From: Chitinimonas taiwanensis DSM 18899
GTDB taxonomy: Bacteria > Pseudomonadota > Gammaproteobacteria > Burkholderiales > Chitinimonadaceae
Direction: 5' to 3'
NCBI RefSeq assembly: GCF_900119825.1
Contig: NZ_FPKR01000014.1
Span: 78,044-142,043, forward strand
Length of the DNA stretch: 64,000 nt
In this document: piece after piece, positions 28,595 through 37,193 of the stretch
How the letters are laid out: the number at the start of each line of letters is the position of its first letter
Position numbering within the stretch: position 1 is the stretch's first letter
The notes under the pieces: generated by a model
Seen by the model: only the letters and a program-made list of their open reading frames with translations
What the model was told of the DNA's origin: nothing
Databases searched by the model: none
Translations under genes and position numbers: made by a program

Positions 28595-28623
28595 GTAGCG
28601 CGGGAGAGCAATCCAGCCGCTAC
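28595..28623. repeat. REP-like imperfect palindrome
   Basis: GTAGCG ... CGCTAC arms enclose a further pairing GG/CC and a small loop in an otherwise non-coding stretch between xseB and the DUF2062 gene. It looks like a dispersed intergenic palindrome; other copies would have to be sought elsewhere in the genome. Confidence 0.35.
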
Positions 28624-28768
28624 AGGCCTGAAGACTGGGGCTTTCCATCCTCGTATGCCCGCGCTTTCCACAGCAGGCTCGCTGCTCGTCGCTTGCTGAC
28701 GCTTTCGCCCTGAACGCTTTTATCAGGCTAGACTCCAAGCCAGACCGCTCAACAGCCCCACTTGCTCC

Positions 28769-29320
28769 ATGCCCCGTAAACTGCTCCGCCGCTGGCTGCC
28801 CACGCGTGAAACCCTGGATAACAATGCCTTCCTGCGCCGCTGCGCGCCCTTTCTTACCCATCACAATCTCTGGCATCTGAACCGTCATTCGGTGGCTGGC
28901 GGGCTGGCGGTCGGCTTGGCTTGCGGCATGATTCCCGGTCCCTTGCAGATTCTGAATGCGACCATCCTGGCCATCCTGTTCCGGGTCAATCTGCCGGTGG
29001 CCATCTTCGGTACTTTCTTCAGTAACCCCTTTACTATCGTGCCGCTGTATATCGCCGCCTATGGGCTGGGGCGGCTGATCACCGGCGCGAATGGCACACA
29101 GGCGGTCATTCCGCCCGCGCCGGAAACCCAGTGGAGCGATCTGGGTGCGAGTGTGCAGGCCTGGCTGGACTGGATGCTGACGCTGGGAACGCCGCTGGCC
29201 GTGGGCATCGTGGCCCTGGCGCTACTGCTGGCGCTGGCCGGTTATGGGGTGGTGCAGCTCGGCTGGCGCCTGCATGTGCTGCATGCCTTGCGCTTGCGGC
29301 GCCAACGCCGCGGTGCCTAG
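28769..29320 (+). CDS. DUF2062 membrane protein
   Basis: A 183-residue protein of the DUF2062 family. The conserved N-terminal block PRKLLRRWLPTRETLDNNAFLRR is followed by SVAGGLAVGLACGMIPGPLQIL near residues 41-62, and then FGTFFSNPFTIVPLYIAAYGLG near 80-101, the family signature with membrane-re-entrant character. A final hydrophobic segment (VGIVALALLLALAGYGVV) precedes a very basic C-terminus. Function in this family is not established. It stands alone and ends in a bidirectional terminator. Confidence 0.88.
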   Translation: MPRKLLRRWLPTRETLDNNAFLRRCAPFLTHHNLWHLNRHSVAGGLAVGLACGMIPGPLQILNATILAILFRVNLPVAIFGTFFSNPFTIVPLYIAAYGLGRLITGANGTQAVIPPAPETQWSDLGASVQAWLDWMLTLGTPLAVGIVALALLLALAGYGVVQLGWRLHVLHALRLRRQRRGA

Positions 29321-29325
29321 GCGAT

Positions 29326-29355
29326 GAAAAAGCCGGATCCTGCGATCCGGCTTTT
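29326..29355. terminator. Terminator between DUF2062 gene and mscS-type gene
   Basis: The inverted repeat AAAAAGCCGGATC / GATCCGGCTTTTT with a four-base loop lies between two convergent genes. Confidence 0.93.
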
Positions 29356-29382
29356 TGTTGATGGTGGTGATTTCGTCGCGAA

Positions 29383-30204
29383 TCAGGCGTTGTGCACGAT
29401 CACATTCTGCGCCGGCATCGGTGCCGGGAAGCCGGCCTCGGCCAGGCCCTCACGGATCAGCGCCTGGGTGTCGAAATACACCTGCCAATAGTGGTCGTTA
29501 TGGCAGAAGGGGCGCACCGCCAGTACCGGGCCGACCAGATTGAACTCGAGGATGGCCACTTCGGGCGCCGGGCTGCTCACCACATTCGCGATGGCTGCGA
29601 GGCGGGTCTGCAGCAGGCTGATGGCCGCGCGATGATCGGCATTGCCGGCCAGCTGGGCCTTCAGTTCTACGCGCCGATAGGGGTTGGCGGTGAAGTTCTG
29701 GATGGTGTCGCCGAAGATCTTGTTGTTGCCGACGATGGTCAGCACATTGTCCGGCGTGTTGATGGTGGTGGCGAACAGGCCGATCTCCTTCACCGTGCCG
29801 ATGATGCCGCCCACCGAGACGAAGTCGTCCACCTTGAAGGGGCGCAGCACGATCAGGAAGGCGCCGGCCGCGAAATTGGCCAGCAAGCCCGACCAAGCCA
29901 TGCCGATGGCCACGCCGGCAGCGGCGATCAGGGCGGCGAAAGTGGTGGTCTGCACGCCGAAGTAACCTAGGATGCCGATCACCAGCAGGATATTCAGCGT
30001 GACGGTCAGCACACCGCCGATATAGCGCATCACGGTCGGATCGACCTTCTGCCGCTCCAGCGAGCTGCGCACCGCGCGCTCGGCCACGCCGATCAGCCAG
30101 CGGCCGATGACCCAGAAGGCAATCGCCGCCAGGATCTTCACCCCGAAAGTGGCGACATAGCCCATCAGGATGTTCTGCCATTGCGAAATATCAAATCCGC
30201 CCAT
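29383..30204 (-). CDS. Small-conductance mechanosensitive channel (MscS family)
   Basis: A 273-residue inner-membrane channel that opens on membrane tension during osmotic downshock. Three hydrophobic helices lie in the first 110 residues. The pore helix region is FAALIAAAGVAIGMAWSGLLANFAAGAFLIVLRPF, the MscS TM3 pattern of Ala and Gly. The cytoplasmic beta domain starts FKVDDFVSVGGIIGTVKEIGLF and includes VGNNKIFGDTIQNFT, the (P/V)N-x-x-(I/L) signature. Length is close to E. coli MscS (286). The start MGGFDIS follows a GGAGAGGGAAG purine run. Confidence 0.94.
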   Translation of the reverse strand: MGGFDISQWQNILMGYVATFGVKILAAIAFWVIGRWLIGVAERAVRSSLERQKVDPTVMRYIGGVLTVTLNILLVIGILGYFGVQTTTFAALIAAAGVAIGMAWSGLLANFAAGAFLIVLRPFKVDDFVSVGGIIGTVKEIGLFATTINTPDNVLTIVGNNKIFGDTIQNFTANPYRRVELKAQLAGNADHRAAISLLQTRLAAIANVVSSPAPEVAILEFNLVGPVLAVRPFCHNDHYWQVYFDTQALIREGLAEAGFPAPMPAQNVIVHNA

Positions 30205-30306
30205 TTTCTTCCCTCTCCTTGCAGTTAAATTGCTGCGCCCCATGCTGGGCGACAAGCCAGCTTAGAAGCTGGTAGGGCAGATTTCCGCAAAAGATCGCAC
30301 TGCGCT

Positions 30307-31203
30307 TCAGGGCAGCGGGCGCAGATGCTGGCGCGCCGCACGCAGCACCTCCTGGCTCAGCCGCTCCAGCTTGGGCGACTGCACCTGCCAGCGATGCCAA
30401 TACAGCGCGACATCGGTGGGCTGCTCTGGGGCCAGATCGAGCAGCTCGCCGCGTGCCAGCGCATCGCCATACTGCTGCTCGGGCACCATGCCGTAGGCGA
30501 GGCCAAGCCTTATCGCCAGCAGGAAGGCATCGCTGGCAGGCACGTAGTGACAGGGATAACTGCCGGGCGCGAGGCCGAGCTGATGCTGGAGGAAATCGGC
30601 TTGCAGCGCGTCCTTGCGGTTGAATACCAACAAGGGTGCGAGGCGCGCGGCGGCGCGATTCAAGCCCTGCGGGAAGTAGCGCGCGGCGAAGGCAGGCGTG
30701 GCCAGCAGGCGGTAGCGCATGGCGCCCAAGGGCTCGGCCACGCAGCCGCGCATGGCACGCGGCTCGCTCGATACGCCGGCCAGCACATGGCCAGCTTCCA
30801 GCCAGGTATAGGTGTGGTCCTGATCATCCACGGTCAGGTCGAGCAGCACCTGTTCGCGCAGCAGGAAGTCACGCAGCGCAGGCAGCAGCCAGGTGGCCAG
30901 CGTGTCGCTATTCACCACGATGGGCAGGCTGAGCGGTGCCTGCTGATTGCTGACCTGCTCGGCCAGGAATTCCTCCTCCAGGAGGCGGCTGCGGCGCAGG
31001 TATTGCGCCAGGCGCTGGCCGGCCGTGGTGGCGTGACAGGGCCGGCTGCGCACCAGCAAGGGGGTGCCGAGCGCCTCCTCCAGCGCACGCACGCGCTGCG
31101 ACACCGCGGATGGCGTCAGATGCAGACGCATGGCCGCCGCCTCGAAACTACCGGTTTCCAGCACCGCCAACAGGGCTTCGCCCTTGCGGATATCGAGCAG
31201 CAT
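30307..31203 (-). CDS. argP: LysR-family regulator ArgP
   Basis: A 298-residue LysR-type activator. The N-terminal helix-turn-helix (residues 5-62: AVLETGSFEAAAMRLHLTPS then AVSQRVRALEEALGTPLLVR) has the ArgP/IciA wording, and the effector domain follows. It is divergent from a LysE/ArgO-type exporter with a 110-base gap, the classical arrangement in which ArgP senses arginine or lysine and activates exporter transcription. The shared intergenic region (31204-31313) is AT-rich compared with its surroundings and is where the operator should lie. Confidence 0.93.
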   Translation of the reverse strand: MLLDIRKGEALLAVLETGSFEAAAMRLHLTPSAVSQRVRALEEALGTPLLVRSRPCHATTAGQRLAQYLRRSRLLEEEFLAEQVSNQQAPLSLPIVVNSDTLATWLLPALRDFLLREQVLLDLTVDDQDHTYTWLEAGHVLAGVSSEPRAMRGCVAEPLGAMRYRLLATPAFAARYFPQGLNRAAARLAPLLVFNRKDALQADFLQHQLGLAPGSYPCHYVPASDAFLLAIRLGLAYGMVPEQQYGDALARGELLDLAPEQPTDVALYWHRWQVQSPKLERLSQEVLRAARQHLRPLP

Positions 31204-31313
31204 GGCCGTCCCTTATGAAGCAATTTTAAGCATTCAATCAAAATACTTAGTTTTGTTCATTATTGCAGCCGCGCCGGCCAGAATGGCGACATACCAAACG
31301 CAAGGAGCGGGTG

Positions 31314-31922
31314 ATGTTAAGCAGCAGTTACTGGCAGGGCCTGGGCCTGAGTGCGGGTTTGATCATGGCCATCGGTGCGCAGAATGCACATGTGCTGCGC
31401 ATGGGCCTCAAGCGTCAGCATGTTTTACTGACCGTGCTGGTGTGTGTGGCCATCGACGCCAGCCTGATCAGCCTGGGCGTGGCGGGCATGGGTGCGCTGG
31501 TGCAGCGTTCGCCCAGCCTGCTGAGCGTAGCGCGCTGGGGCGGGGCAGCGTTTCTGCTCTGGTATGGCTTGCGCAGCTGGCGTGCGGCCTTCGCCGGCGG
31601 CGCATTGCAGGCAGATGCGTCGCCGCAAGCCATGCGCTGGCAGGCGGCCCTGCTCAGCGTGGTAGCGCTGTCGTTGCTCAACCCGCATGTGTATCTCGAC
31701 ACTGTGGTGTTGATCGGCGCGATCGGCGGCCAACAGCCGGCCGAGCAGCGCCCGCTCTTCGCTGCCGGCGCGATCACCGCCTCCCTGCTATGGTTTGCGG
31801 CGTTGGGTTTTGGTGCGCGGCTGCTATCGCCCTGGTTTGCCAAGCCCATGGCCTGGCGCGGTATCGATGCACTGACCGGCACGACCATGCTCGGCCTGAG
31901 CGCCATGGTGGCGCTGGGCTGA
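31314..31922 (+). CDS. LysE/ArgO-family amino-acid exporter
   Basis: A 202-residue inner-membrane exporter for basic amino acids. It has the family signature near the N-terminus (SAGLIMAIGAQNAHVLRMGL) and the second signature SLLNPHVYLDTVVLIGAIG near residue 120, with five or six hydrophobic segments. AAGGAG lies 6 bases ahead of the chosen ATG. Regulated in all likelihood by the divergent ArgP. Called ArgO or LysE; the specificity between arginine and lysine cannot be told from the sequence. Confidence 0.92.
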   Translation: MLSSSYWQGLGLSAGLIMAIGAQNAHVLRMGLKRQHVLLTVLVCVAIDASLISLGVAGMGALVQRSPSLLSVARWGGAAFLLWYGLRSWRAAFAGGALQADASPQAMRWQAALLSVVALSLLNPHVYLDTVVLIGAIGGQQPAEQRPLFAAGAITASLLWFAALGFGARLLSPWFAKPMAWRGIDALTGTTMLGLSAMVALG

Positions 31923-31947
31923 GGCTAGGCGTCGATAAGGAGAGGGC

Positions 31948-32355
31948 ATGACACAAGCAATACGCGCACTGGACACGCTACTGGCCACGATGACTCCGGT
32001 ACTCAACCTCGGCGTGTATGCGTTTGCCTGCCTGGACGCGGGGCGCGCACCGGACCAACTGCCCGCCATCGCGACCCTGCGCGAGCAGGAGGGCTGGACC
32101 GTGGTGCTGCCGCTGGATGCGGCTCGGCAACATGGCCTGAACGTGCTATTCGAAGCAGCCTGGATCAGCCTGCATGTGCATAGCGACCTGGCCGCGGTCG
32201 GCCTGACTGCCGCCTTTGCTGGCGCATTGGCCGAACAGGGCATTGCCTGCAATGTGCTGGCCGGCGCCTACCACGACCACCTGTTCGTACCCCATGCAGA
32301 GGCCGAGGCCGCCATGGCCGCCTTGCTGGCACTGCAGGCGCGGCACAGCACCTAG
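31948..32355 (+). CDS. ACT-domain protein
   Basis: A 135-residue protein of the small tandem ACT-like type. The N-terminal half holds LNLGVYAFACLDAG and GWTVVLPLDAARQHGL; the C-terminal half holds WISLHVHSDLAAVGLTAAFAGALAEQGIACNVLAGAYHDHLFVP, the conserved ACT beta-alpha-beta with the DHLFVP ending. Such domains bind amino acids. It lies 25 bases behind the amino-acid exporter gene with an AAGGAG site, so it is likely cotranscribed with it and may sense the same amino acid; that link is inference. It overlaps the convergent phaC gene by 4 bases. Confidence 0.85.
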   Translation: MTQAIRALDTLLATMTPVLNLGVYAFACLDAGRAPDQLPAIATLREQEGWTVVLPLDAARQHGLNVLFEAAWISLHVHSDLAAVGLTAAFAGALAEQGIACNVLAGAYHDHLFVPHAEAEAAMAALLALQARHST

Positions 32356-34124
32356 AGCCGCGCGCGCACATAGCTGCCCGGCGCCTCTTCCAACGCGGGC
32401 AGGCTGCCAGCACCGGGCGTGCGCGCCGGCACCAGCTTGCCCTTGTGCGGCGCCAGCCAAGCATCCCAATCGGTCCACCACGACCCTTCATGCGCCACGC
32501 TGCCGGCCAGCCAGTCCTCGGCGGTGGGCGGCAGTTCCGGATTGCTTGCATAACCATATTTATTGGCTGCCGGCGGGTTGACGATGCCAGCGATATGGCC
32601 GGAACCGCCGAGCACGAAGCGCACCGGTCCGCTTAGCAGCCGCGCACCGGCATAGGTAGAGGTCCACGGCGCAATATGGTCCTCGCGCGCCGAGATAAAG
32701 TAAGCGGGCGTGCGGATGGCGCGCAGATCGATGGGCACACCGGCCAGCGTGACGCCGCCGGGTGCCTGCAGCGCATTCTCCAGATACATCTTGCGCAGAT
32801 AGAAGCGGTGCATGGCGGCCGGCATGCGCGTGGCATCGCTGTTCCAGTACAGCAGGTCAAATGGCATCGGTTCGCGGCCCAGCAGGTAGTTATTGACCAC
32901 GAAGCTCCAGATCAGGTCGTTCTCGCGCAGCAGATTGAACACCCCGGCCATCTGGTGCCCTTCCAGATAGCCTTTCTCCTCCATATAGGCATCAAGGCCA
33001 GCCAGCTGCTGCTCGTCGATAAACACCCCCAGCTCGCCTGGCTCGCTGAAGTCCAGCATGGTGGTGAAGAAGGCGGCCGATTTGATGCGGCTGGGCGGAT
33101 AACGCTTGTCCTTGGCTGCAGCCATCCAGGCCAGGGTGGATGCCAGCAACGTGCCACCGATGCAGTAGGCCGCCGCATTGATGCGCTTCTCGCCGGTGGC
33201 GGCCTCAATCGCATCCAGCGCGGCCAGCACGCCCTGCTGCAGATAGTCGGCAAAATCCATCTCGCGGTGGTGCGCATCGGGGTTGACCCAGGAAATCACG
33301 AACACGCTATGGCCTTGGTCGACCAGCCATTTGATCAGCGAGTTCTTTGGCTTGAGATCGAGGATGTAGAACTTGTTGATCCAGGGCGGCACGATCAGCA
33401 AGGGCGTCTGGTGTACCTGGCTGGTGCTCGGCGCGTACTGGATCAGCTGCAGCAGCGCGTTCTGGAACACCACTTTGCCCGGCGTGCTGGCCACGTTCTC
33501 ACCCAGGGTGAAGGCCGTGGTATCGGTCATCTTGGGCATCAGCCGCCCGCCATTGCGCTGCAGGTCGTCCAGCAGATGGCTAAAGCCCTGAATCAGGTTC
33601 TCGCCGCCGCTGTCTAGCGTGGCTTTCAGCGCCGTGGGGTTGGTGGCCAGGAAATTGGTCGGCGCCAGCGCATCGACGAACTGACGGGTATAGAAATTCA
33701 CCTGCCTGGCGGTATGCGCATCCAGCCCCTCCACGCCGGCCACGCCGTCCTGGATATGGCGCGAGGCCAAGAGATAAGCCTGTTTGACGAAGCCAAACAC
33801 CTGGTTATTCACCCACAGCTCATCCTTGAAGCGCTTATCGGGCACGGCCGGCGGTGGCGGCTCGCCCAGCCAGAACTGGCGTAGCGTCTGCTGGGTCAGC
33901 TCGGCATAGGCCAACCAGAAGTCCCATTGCGCACGCAACATGGGTTCCGGTTTTTCCAGCACCACACGCCAGAGCGCTTCGAACGCATGCTGCACGCTCT
34001 GCGGGTCGGGAATCTGCACCTGGGGCGCGCCGCTGGCCTGCTGGCTCAGTTGCGCCTGCAGCACCTGTTGCCAACGAGCAGCCAAGTCGCTCAGCTGCGT
34101 CAGACGGTCTGGGGCGGTGGACAT
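32352..34124 (-). CDS. phaC: Class I poly(3-hydroxyalkanoate) synthase
   Basis: A 590-residue PHA polymerase that links 3-hydroxyacyl-CoA units into storage polyester granules. The PhaC N-terminal domain starts around residue 40. The alpha/beta-hydrolase core has the lipase-like box AYCIGGTLL with the nucleophile C321, then D482 (AREDHIAPW) and H510 (GGSGHIAGIVNPP) as the triad, spaced as in Cupriavidus PhaC. LLIVPPWINKFYILDLKP near residue 243 and VISWVNPD near 276 are conserved. No phaA, phaB or phasin gene is in the window. A class I enzyme of this size usually uses short-chain monomers. Acetyl-CoA partitioning by the pta-ackA operon may matter to its supply. Confidence 0.96.
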   Translation of the reverse strand: MSTAPDRLTQLSDLAARWQQVLQAQLSQQASGAPQVQIPDPQSVQHAFEALWRVVLEKPEPMLRAQWDFWLAYAELTQQTLRQFWLGEPPPPAVPDKRFKDELWVNNQVFGFVKQAYLLASRHIQDGVAGVEGLDAHTARQVNFYTRQFVDALAPTNFLATNPTALKATLDSGGENLIQGFSHLLDDLQRNGGRLMPKMTDTTAFTLGENVASTPGKVVFQNALLQLIQYAPSTSQVHQTPLLIVPPWINKFYILDLKPKNSLIKWLVDQGHSVFVISWVNPDAHHREMDFADYLQQGVLAALDAIEAATGEKRINAAAYCIGGTLLASTLAWMAAAKDKRYPPSRIKSAAFFTTMLDFSEPGELGVFIDEQQLAGLDAYMEEKGYLEGHQMAGVFNLLRENDLIWSFVVNNYLLGREPMPFDLLYWNSDATRMPAAMHRFYLRKMYLENALQAPGGVTLAGVPIDLRAIRTPAYFISAREDHIAPWTSTYAGARLLSGPVRFVLGGSGHIAGIVNPPAANKYGYASNPELPPTAEDWLAGSVAHEGSWWTDWDAWLAPHKGKLVPARTPGAGSLPALEEAPGSYVRARL

Positions 34125-34271
34125 GGCCGGTCTCCTTTTGCTTACCCAGTGTAGTCACGGCTCGCAGCACTGAAATGTTCAAAGAATACGAACTAGATGT
34201 TGATTACTTTCCGCTATTCACTGACCAAGCCTCAATCGATACTCGGGAACAGTCATTGAAGGAATTCGACC

Positions 34272-35057
34272 ATGAGCACGCTGCCCACCCTGTTTGTTTC
34301 ACACGGTTCCCCCATGCTGGCCCTGGATGCCGGCGCGACCGGCCTCGCCTGGGCCGAGATCGCGCGTACGCTGCCCAAGCCGCGCGCGGTGGTGGTGGCC
34401 TCAGCCCACTGGCTAAGTGCACAAGCGGCCGTCAGCACCACAGCCAGCCCGGCCACCATCCACGACTTCTATGGCTTTCCCGAGCCGCTGTTCCGCATCC
34501 AGTACACGCCGCCCGGCGCGCCGCAGCTGGCCGAACAGGTCGCGGCCCTGCTGGCCGATGCGGGCTTCGAGGTGGGCATAGACCCGGCGCGCGGACTCGA
34601 TCATGGTGCCTGGGTGCCGCTGAAGAATATGTATCCGGATGCCGATGTGCCGGCCTTCCAGCTCGCCATCCAGCCGCGCCAGGGCCCCGAGCACCACTGG
34701 CGCCTGGGCCGTGCGCTGGCCAGCCTGCGCGAGCAGGGTGTGCTGGTGCTGGCCTCGGGCAGCATCACGCACAATCTGCGCGAGCTGGAGTGGGATATTC
34801 CGGAAGGGGTGGCCAGCAATGAATACGTGCCGGCCTTCCAGCACTGGGTGTACCAGCGCCTACTGACCGGCGACCTCGCCGCCCTGCTCGATTACCGCCG
34901 CCAGGCGCCCGGCGCGCAGCGCGCCCATCCGACTGACGAGCACTATCTGCCGCTATATGTGGCCCTGGGCGCGGCGGGCGATGCCCCACGCGCCGAGCGC
35001 CTGTTCACCAGCCTCACCCACGGCGGCCTGGCCATGGATGTGTACGCCTTCCACTAG
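34272..35057 (+). CDS. Extradiol ring-cleavage dioxygenase (LigB superfamily, YgiD/DODA-like)
   Basis: A 261-residue class III extradiol dioxygenase resembling E. coli YgiD, a 4,5-DOPA dioxygenase. Metal-ligand His candidates are in LFVSHGSPMLALD (His 11) and VVVASAHWLS; DHGAWVPLKNMYPDADVP and HYLPLYVALGAAGD carry the other conserved active-site residues. GLASGSIT-type segment LASGSITHNLREL is the usual family motif. AAGGAATTC precedes the ATG. It stands alone, divergent from phaC; the natural catechol substrate is unknown. Confidence 0.9.
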   Translation: MSTLPTLFVSHGSPMLALDAGATGLAWAEIARTLPKPRAVVVASAHWLSAQAAVSTTASPATIHDFYGFPEPLFRIQYTPPGAPQLAEQVAALLADAGFEVGIDPARGLDHGAWVPLKNMYPDADVPAFQLAIQPRQGPEHHWRLGRALASLREQGVLVLASGSITHNLRELEWDIPEGVASNEYVPAFQHWVYQRLLTGDLAALLDYRRQAPGAQRAHPTDEHYLPLYVALGAAGDAPRAERLFTSLTHGGLAMDVYAFH

Positions 35058-35127
35058 GCCGCGAGGCACACGCCGACTTGGCCAGGGCTAAGCGCTACGG
35101 TCCTGGCTGCTTGCACCTGGCTGATGG

Positions 35128-36492
35128 CTAGTCGCCGGCCTGCAAACGGGCCAGTGGCTGGCTGGCCTCGTCGAGTAGCTCCAGGCCATGCTCGGTCAGG
35201 CGCCAGCCGCGTACCTGCTCGAGCGCCTGGATAAAGGCCTGCTCGCGCTCCATGCCCTTGCTACAGGCCATCATGGTGCCGGCCAGCTGGCCAAAGCGCA
35301 GGCTGTCGCCCTTCAGCACATAGCTGCCCATCAGGCGGTTGCAGCCGCCCGAGGCGCTCAGTCGCTCGCCACGCGCGGCCAGCTGCAGGAAGGCCTCGCG
35401 CTCGCACATCACACGGGGAATCAGCTTGTCGCCCAGCTGTACCAGCACCCAGCGCGTGTCCCTCAGCGCCTGCTGCGCCTGGCGCTCGGCACAGCTGCGC
35501 TGGCGCAGCACGGCGCGGAACTGCTCGGGCACTAGGCTCAGCTGCGGCCCACGTCCATCCGGGCCCGAGCGCAGGGCGATACGTCCCGTCAAACGCACCA
35601 ACAAGGGCTCCCCCGCCTGCTTGACTGCCTTGGCATAGGCGGCCTCAAGGCGCGCATTGTCGGCTTCCTGCGCCACCGGCAGGCTCTGGCCGCTCGCGCA
35701 CAGAGTGATCTGCCCACTATCGGCCTGGTAGCGGTACATGCCGCTCATCTCCAGCCTGGCCTCGAAAGGCTGGAACAGGCCCTGGCGCTCCAGCGTGTAA
35801 TTGTGCTGCGAAACAATCGGATGGCCGGCCTGGTCGAGCTTGAGCAGGCTGCGCCGGTCATGGATACGAAAGGCCAGGCCAGTCTCGTCGGTGCCGAGCA
35901 GGCGCAGCACGCCGCGGTCCTCGTCAATCTGCCAGCGCCCGAGCTGATCCTGCGCTTGCTCGGGCTGCTTGCCCAGCCAGGTCTGGCGCAGCATGAAGGC
36001 GCCGTCCTCGAGCAGCTCCAGCCGCCAACGCACCGCTTCGCAGTCGGCACAGGGCAACAGGCCTTCAAAAGAAGCCGGCAGGCCAGCCAAGAAGCCGGCC
36101 CTGGCCTGGCTGGGCTGGGGCGGCTGCAGGGTAAGCGTGACCACCTCGCCCGAGCGGATGAACAGGCCGGTATAGCGCTGCTCAGCCGTGAACAAGGTGC
36201 GCGTGCCCTCGCGCACACTGCTGCGCACCAGATAGTTGCCCGACTCGCTGACCTCAGCATCCTCATAGCGCAGCTTGAAGCGGAACGGCGGCAGGCCTGC
36301 CGGTAATAGCTGGCTGCGGCTGATCACGCGCGGCGTGTCGGTATCGGCATCCAGCACTTCCAGGCTGGCCTCGAACACCGCCGAGGGCGGCAGGGCGATA
36401 CGCGATAGATACAGGGCCGAGCCCTGCAAGGTCTGCGCCATGGCGCTGCCGGCCAGCACAAGGCTCAGCATCCATACCAGTCGATAGAACAT
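35128..36492 (-). CDS. Multidomain envelope protein: YbaY-like, NlpE-like and META/HslJ domains
   Basis: A 454-residue exported protein with a signal peptide (LVWMLSLVLAGSAMA). Three parts can be told apart. Residues 20-125 resemble the YbaY/pilotin-type domain (LSRIALPPSAVFEASLEVLD, then YTGLFIRSGEVVTL). Residues 135-290 resemble NlpE/copper-resistance domains, with the CxxC motif LPCADCEAVRWRLELLEDG near residue 148. Residues 345-450 form a META/HslJ domain (LRDTRWVLVQLGDK, SASGGCNRLMGSYVLKGDSL, MMACSKGMEREQAF). All three are associated with envelope stress or heat-stable lipoproteins, but here the N-terminus lacks a clear lipobox. Function is inferred from domain content only. Confidence 0.8.
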   Translation of the reverse strand: MFYRLVWMLSLVLAGSAMAQTLQGSALYLSRIALPPSAVFEASLEVLDADTDTPRVISRSQLLPAGLPPFRFKLRYEDAEVSESGNYLVRSSVREGTRTLFTAEQRYTGLFIRSGEVVTLTLQPPQPSQARAGFLAGLPASFEGLLPCADCEAVRWRLELLEDGAFMLRQTWLGKQPEQAQDQLGRWQIDEDRGVLRLLGTDETGLAFRIHDRRSLLKLDQAGHPIVSQHNYTLERQGLFQPFEARLEMSGMYRYQADSGQITLCASGQSLPVAQEADNARLEAAYAKAVKQAGEPLLVRLTGRIALRSGPDGRGPQLSLVPEQFRAVLRQRSCAERQAQQALRDTRWVLVQLGDKLIPRVMCEREAFLQLAARGERLSASGGCNRLMGSYVLKGDSLRFGQLAGTMMACSKGMEREQAFIQALEQVRGWRLTEHGLELLDEASQPLARLQAGD

Positions 36493-36704
36493 GATTTCCT
36501 CTCCAAGGGCCAGCCCGGTGGCCGGCCGGTCGTGCTGCAGAACTGGGACCCGACCTAGCGGGTGCCGTTCCGCTGTCGGATAGCGCAGTCGCTTCGTCTT
36601 AGCCCTTGCGAGCCGATTCCGCCAGGCTGGCGCCCGCCATCCAGATTGACAAACAAGCGTTTGATCGGCAACCTCGATGGCAGATTTTCCCTCTGGATCC
36701 GAGC

Positions 36705-37193
36705 ATGAAATCCACCACCTTCAAGCGCCTGATCAATCTCTGGCCGCCCTTTCTGCTGACCGGCATCCACGCCAACCAGGTAAGCCCCGACTACCGCAGC
36801 GCCGAGGTCGCCCTGACCCTGCGCTGGTACAACCGCAACTATGTGGGTACCCACTTCGGCGGCAGCCTGTTTGCCATGACCGACCCGTGGTACATGCTGA
36901 TGTTGATGCAGATTCTGGGGAAGGACTATTACGTGTGGGACCAGAGCGCCAGCATCGACTTCATTGCGCCGGGACGTGGCGTGGTCAAGGCGCGCTTCGT
37001 GATCGAGGACGCGATGCTGGACGAGATCCGTACCCGCACCGCCAATGGCGAGAAATTCCTGCCCCAGTTCGTGGTGGATATCGTGGACCAGCGCGAGCAG
37101 CTGGTCGCACGGGTCAGCAAGACCATCTATGTGCGCAAGAAGCCGGCCAAACGCCAGGACGAAACGGCTACCAAGTCTGTAGCGGCAAGGTAA
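36705..37193 (+). CDS. DUF4442 hotdog-fold thioesterase-like protein
   Basis: A 162-residue protein of the DUF4442 hotdog family. Conserved parts are INLWPPFLLTGIHANQVSPDY, RWYNRNYVGTHFGGSLFAMTDPWYM near residues 40-64, and DYYVWDQSASIDFIAPGRG. Related hotdog proteins hydrolyse acyl-CoA thioesters, but no substrate is established here. A start at MKSTTFKR was chosen because the conserved domain begins there. The 3' end overlaps the convergent outer-membrane gene by 26 bases. Confidence 0.87.
   Translation: MKSTTFKRLINLWPPFLLTGIHANQVSPDYRSAEVALTLRWYNRNYVGTHFGGSLFAMTDPWYMLMLMQILGKDYYVWDQSASIDFIAPGRGVVKARFVIEDAMLDEIRTRTANGEKFLPQFVVDIVDQREQLVARVSKTIYVRKKPAKRQDETATKSVAAR

Noticed and set aside
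28438..28671. 77-codon minus-strand frame over the candidate small RNA
   Set aside because: No Shine-Dalgarno, composition unlike neighbouring proteins, and it overlaps strong hairpins; the RNA reading is preferred.
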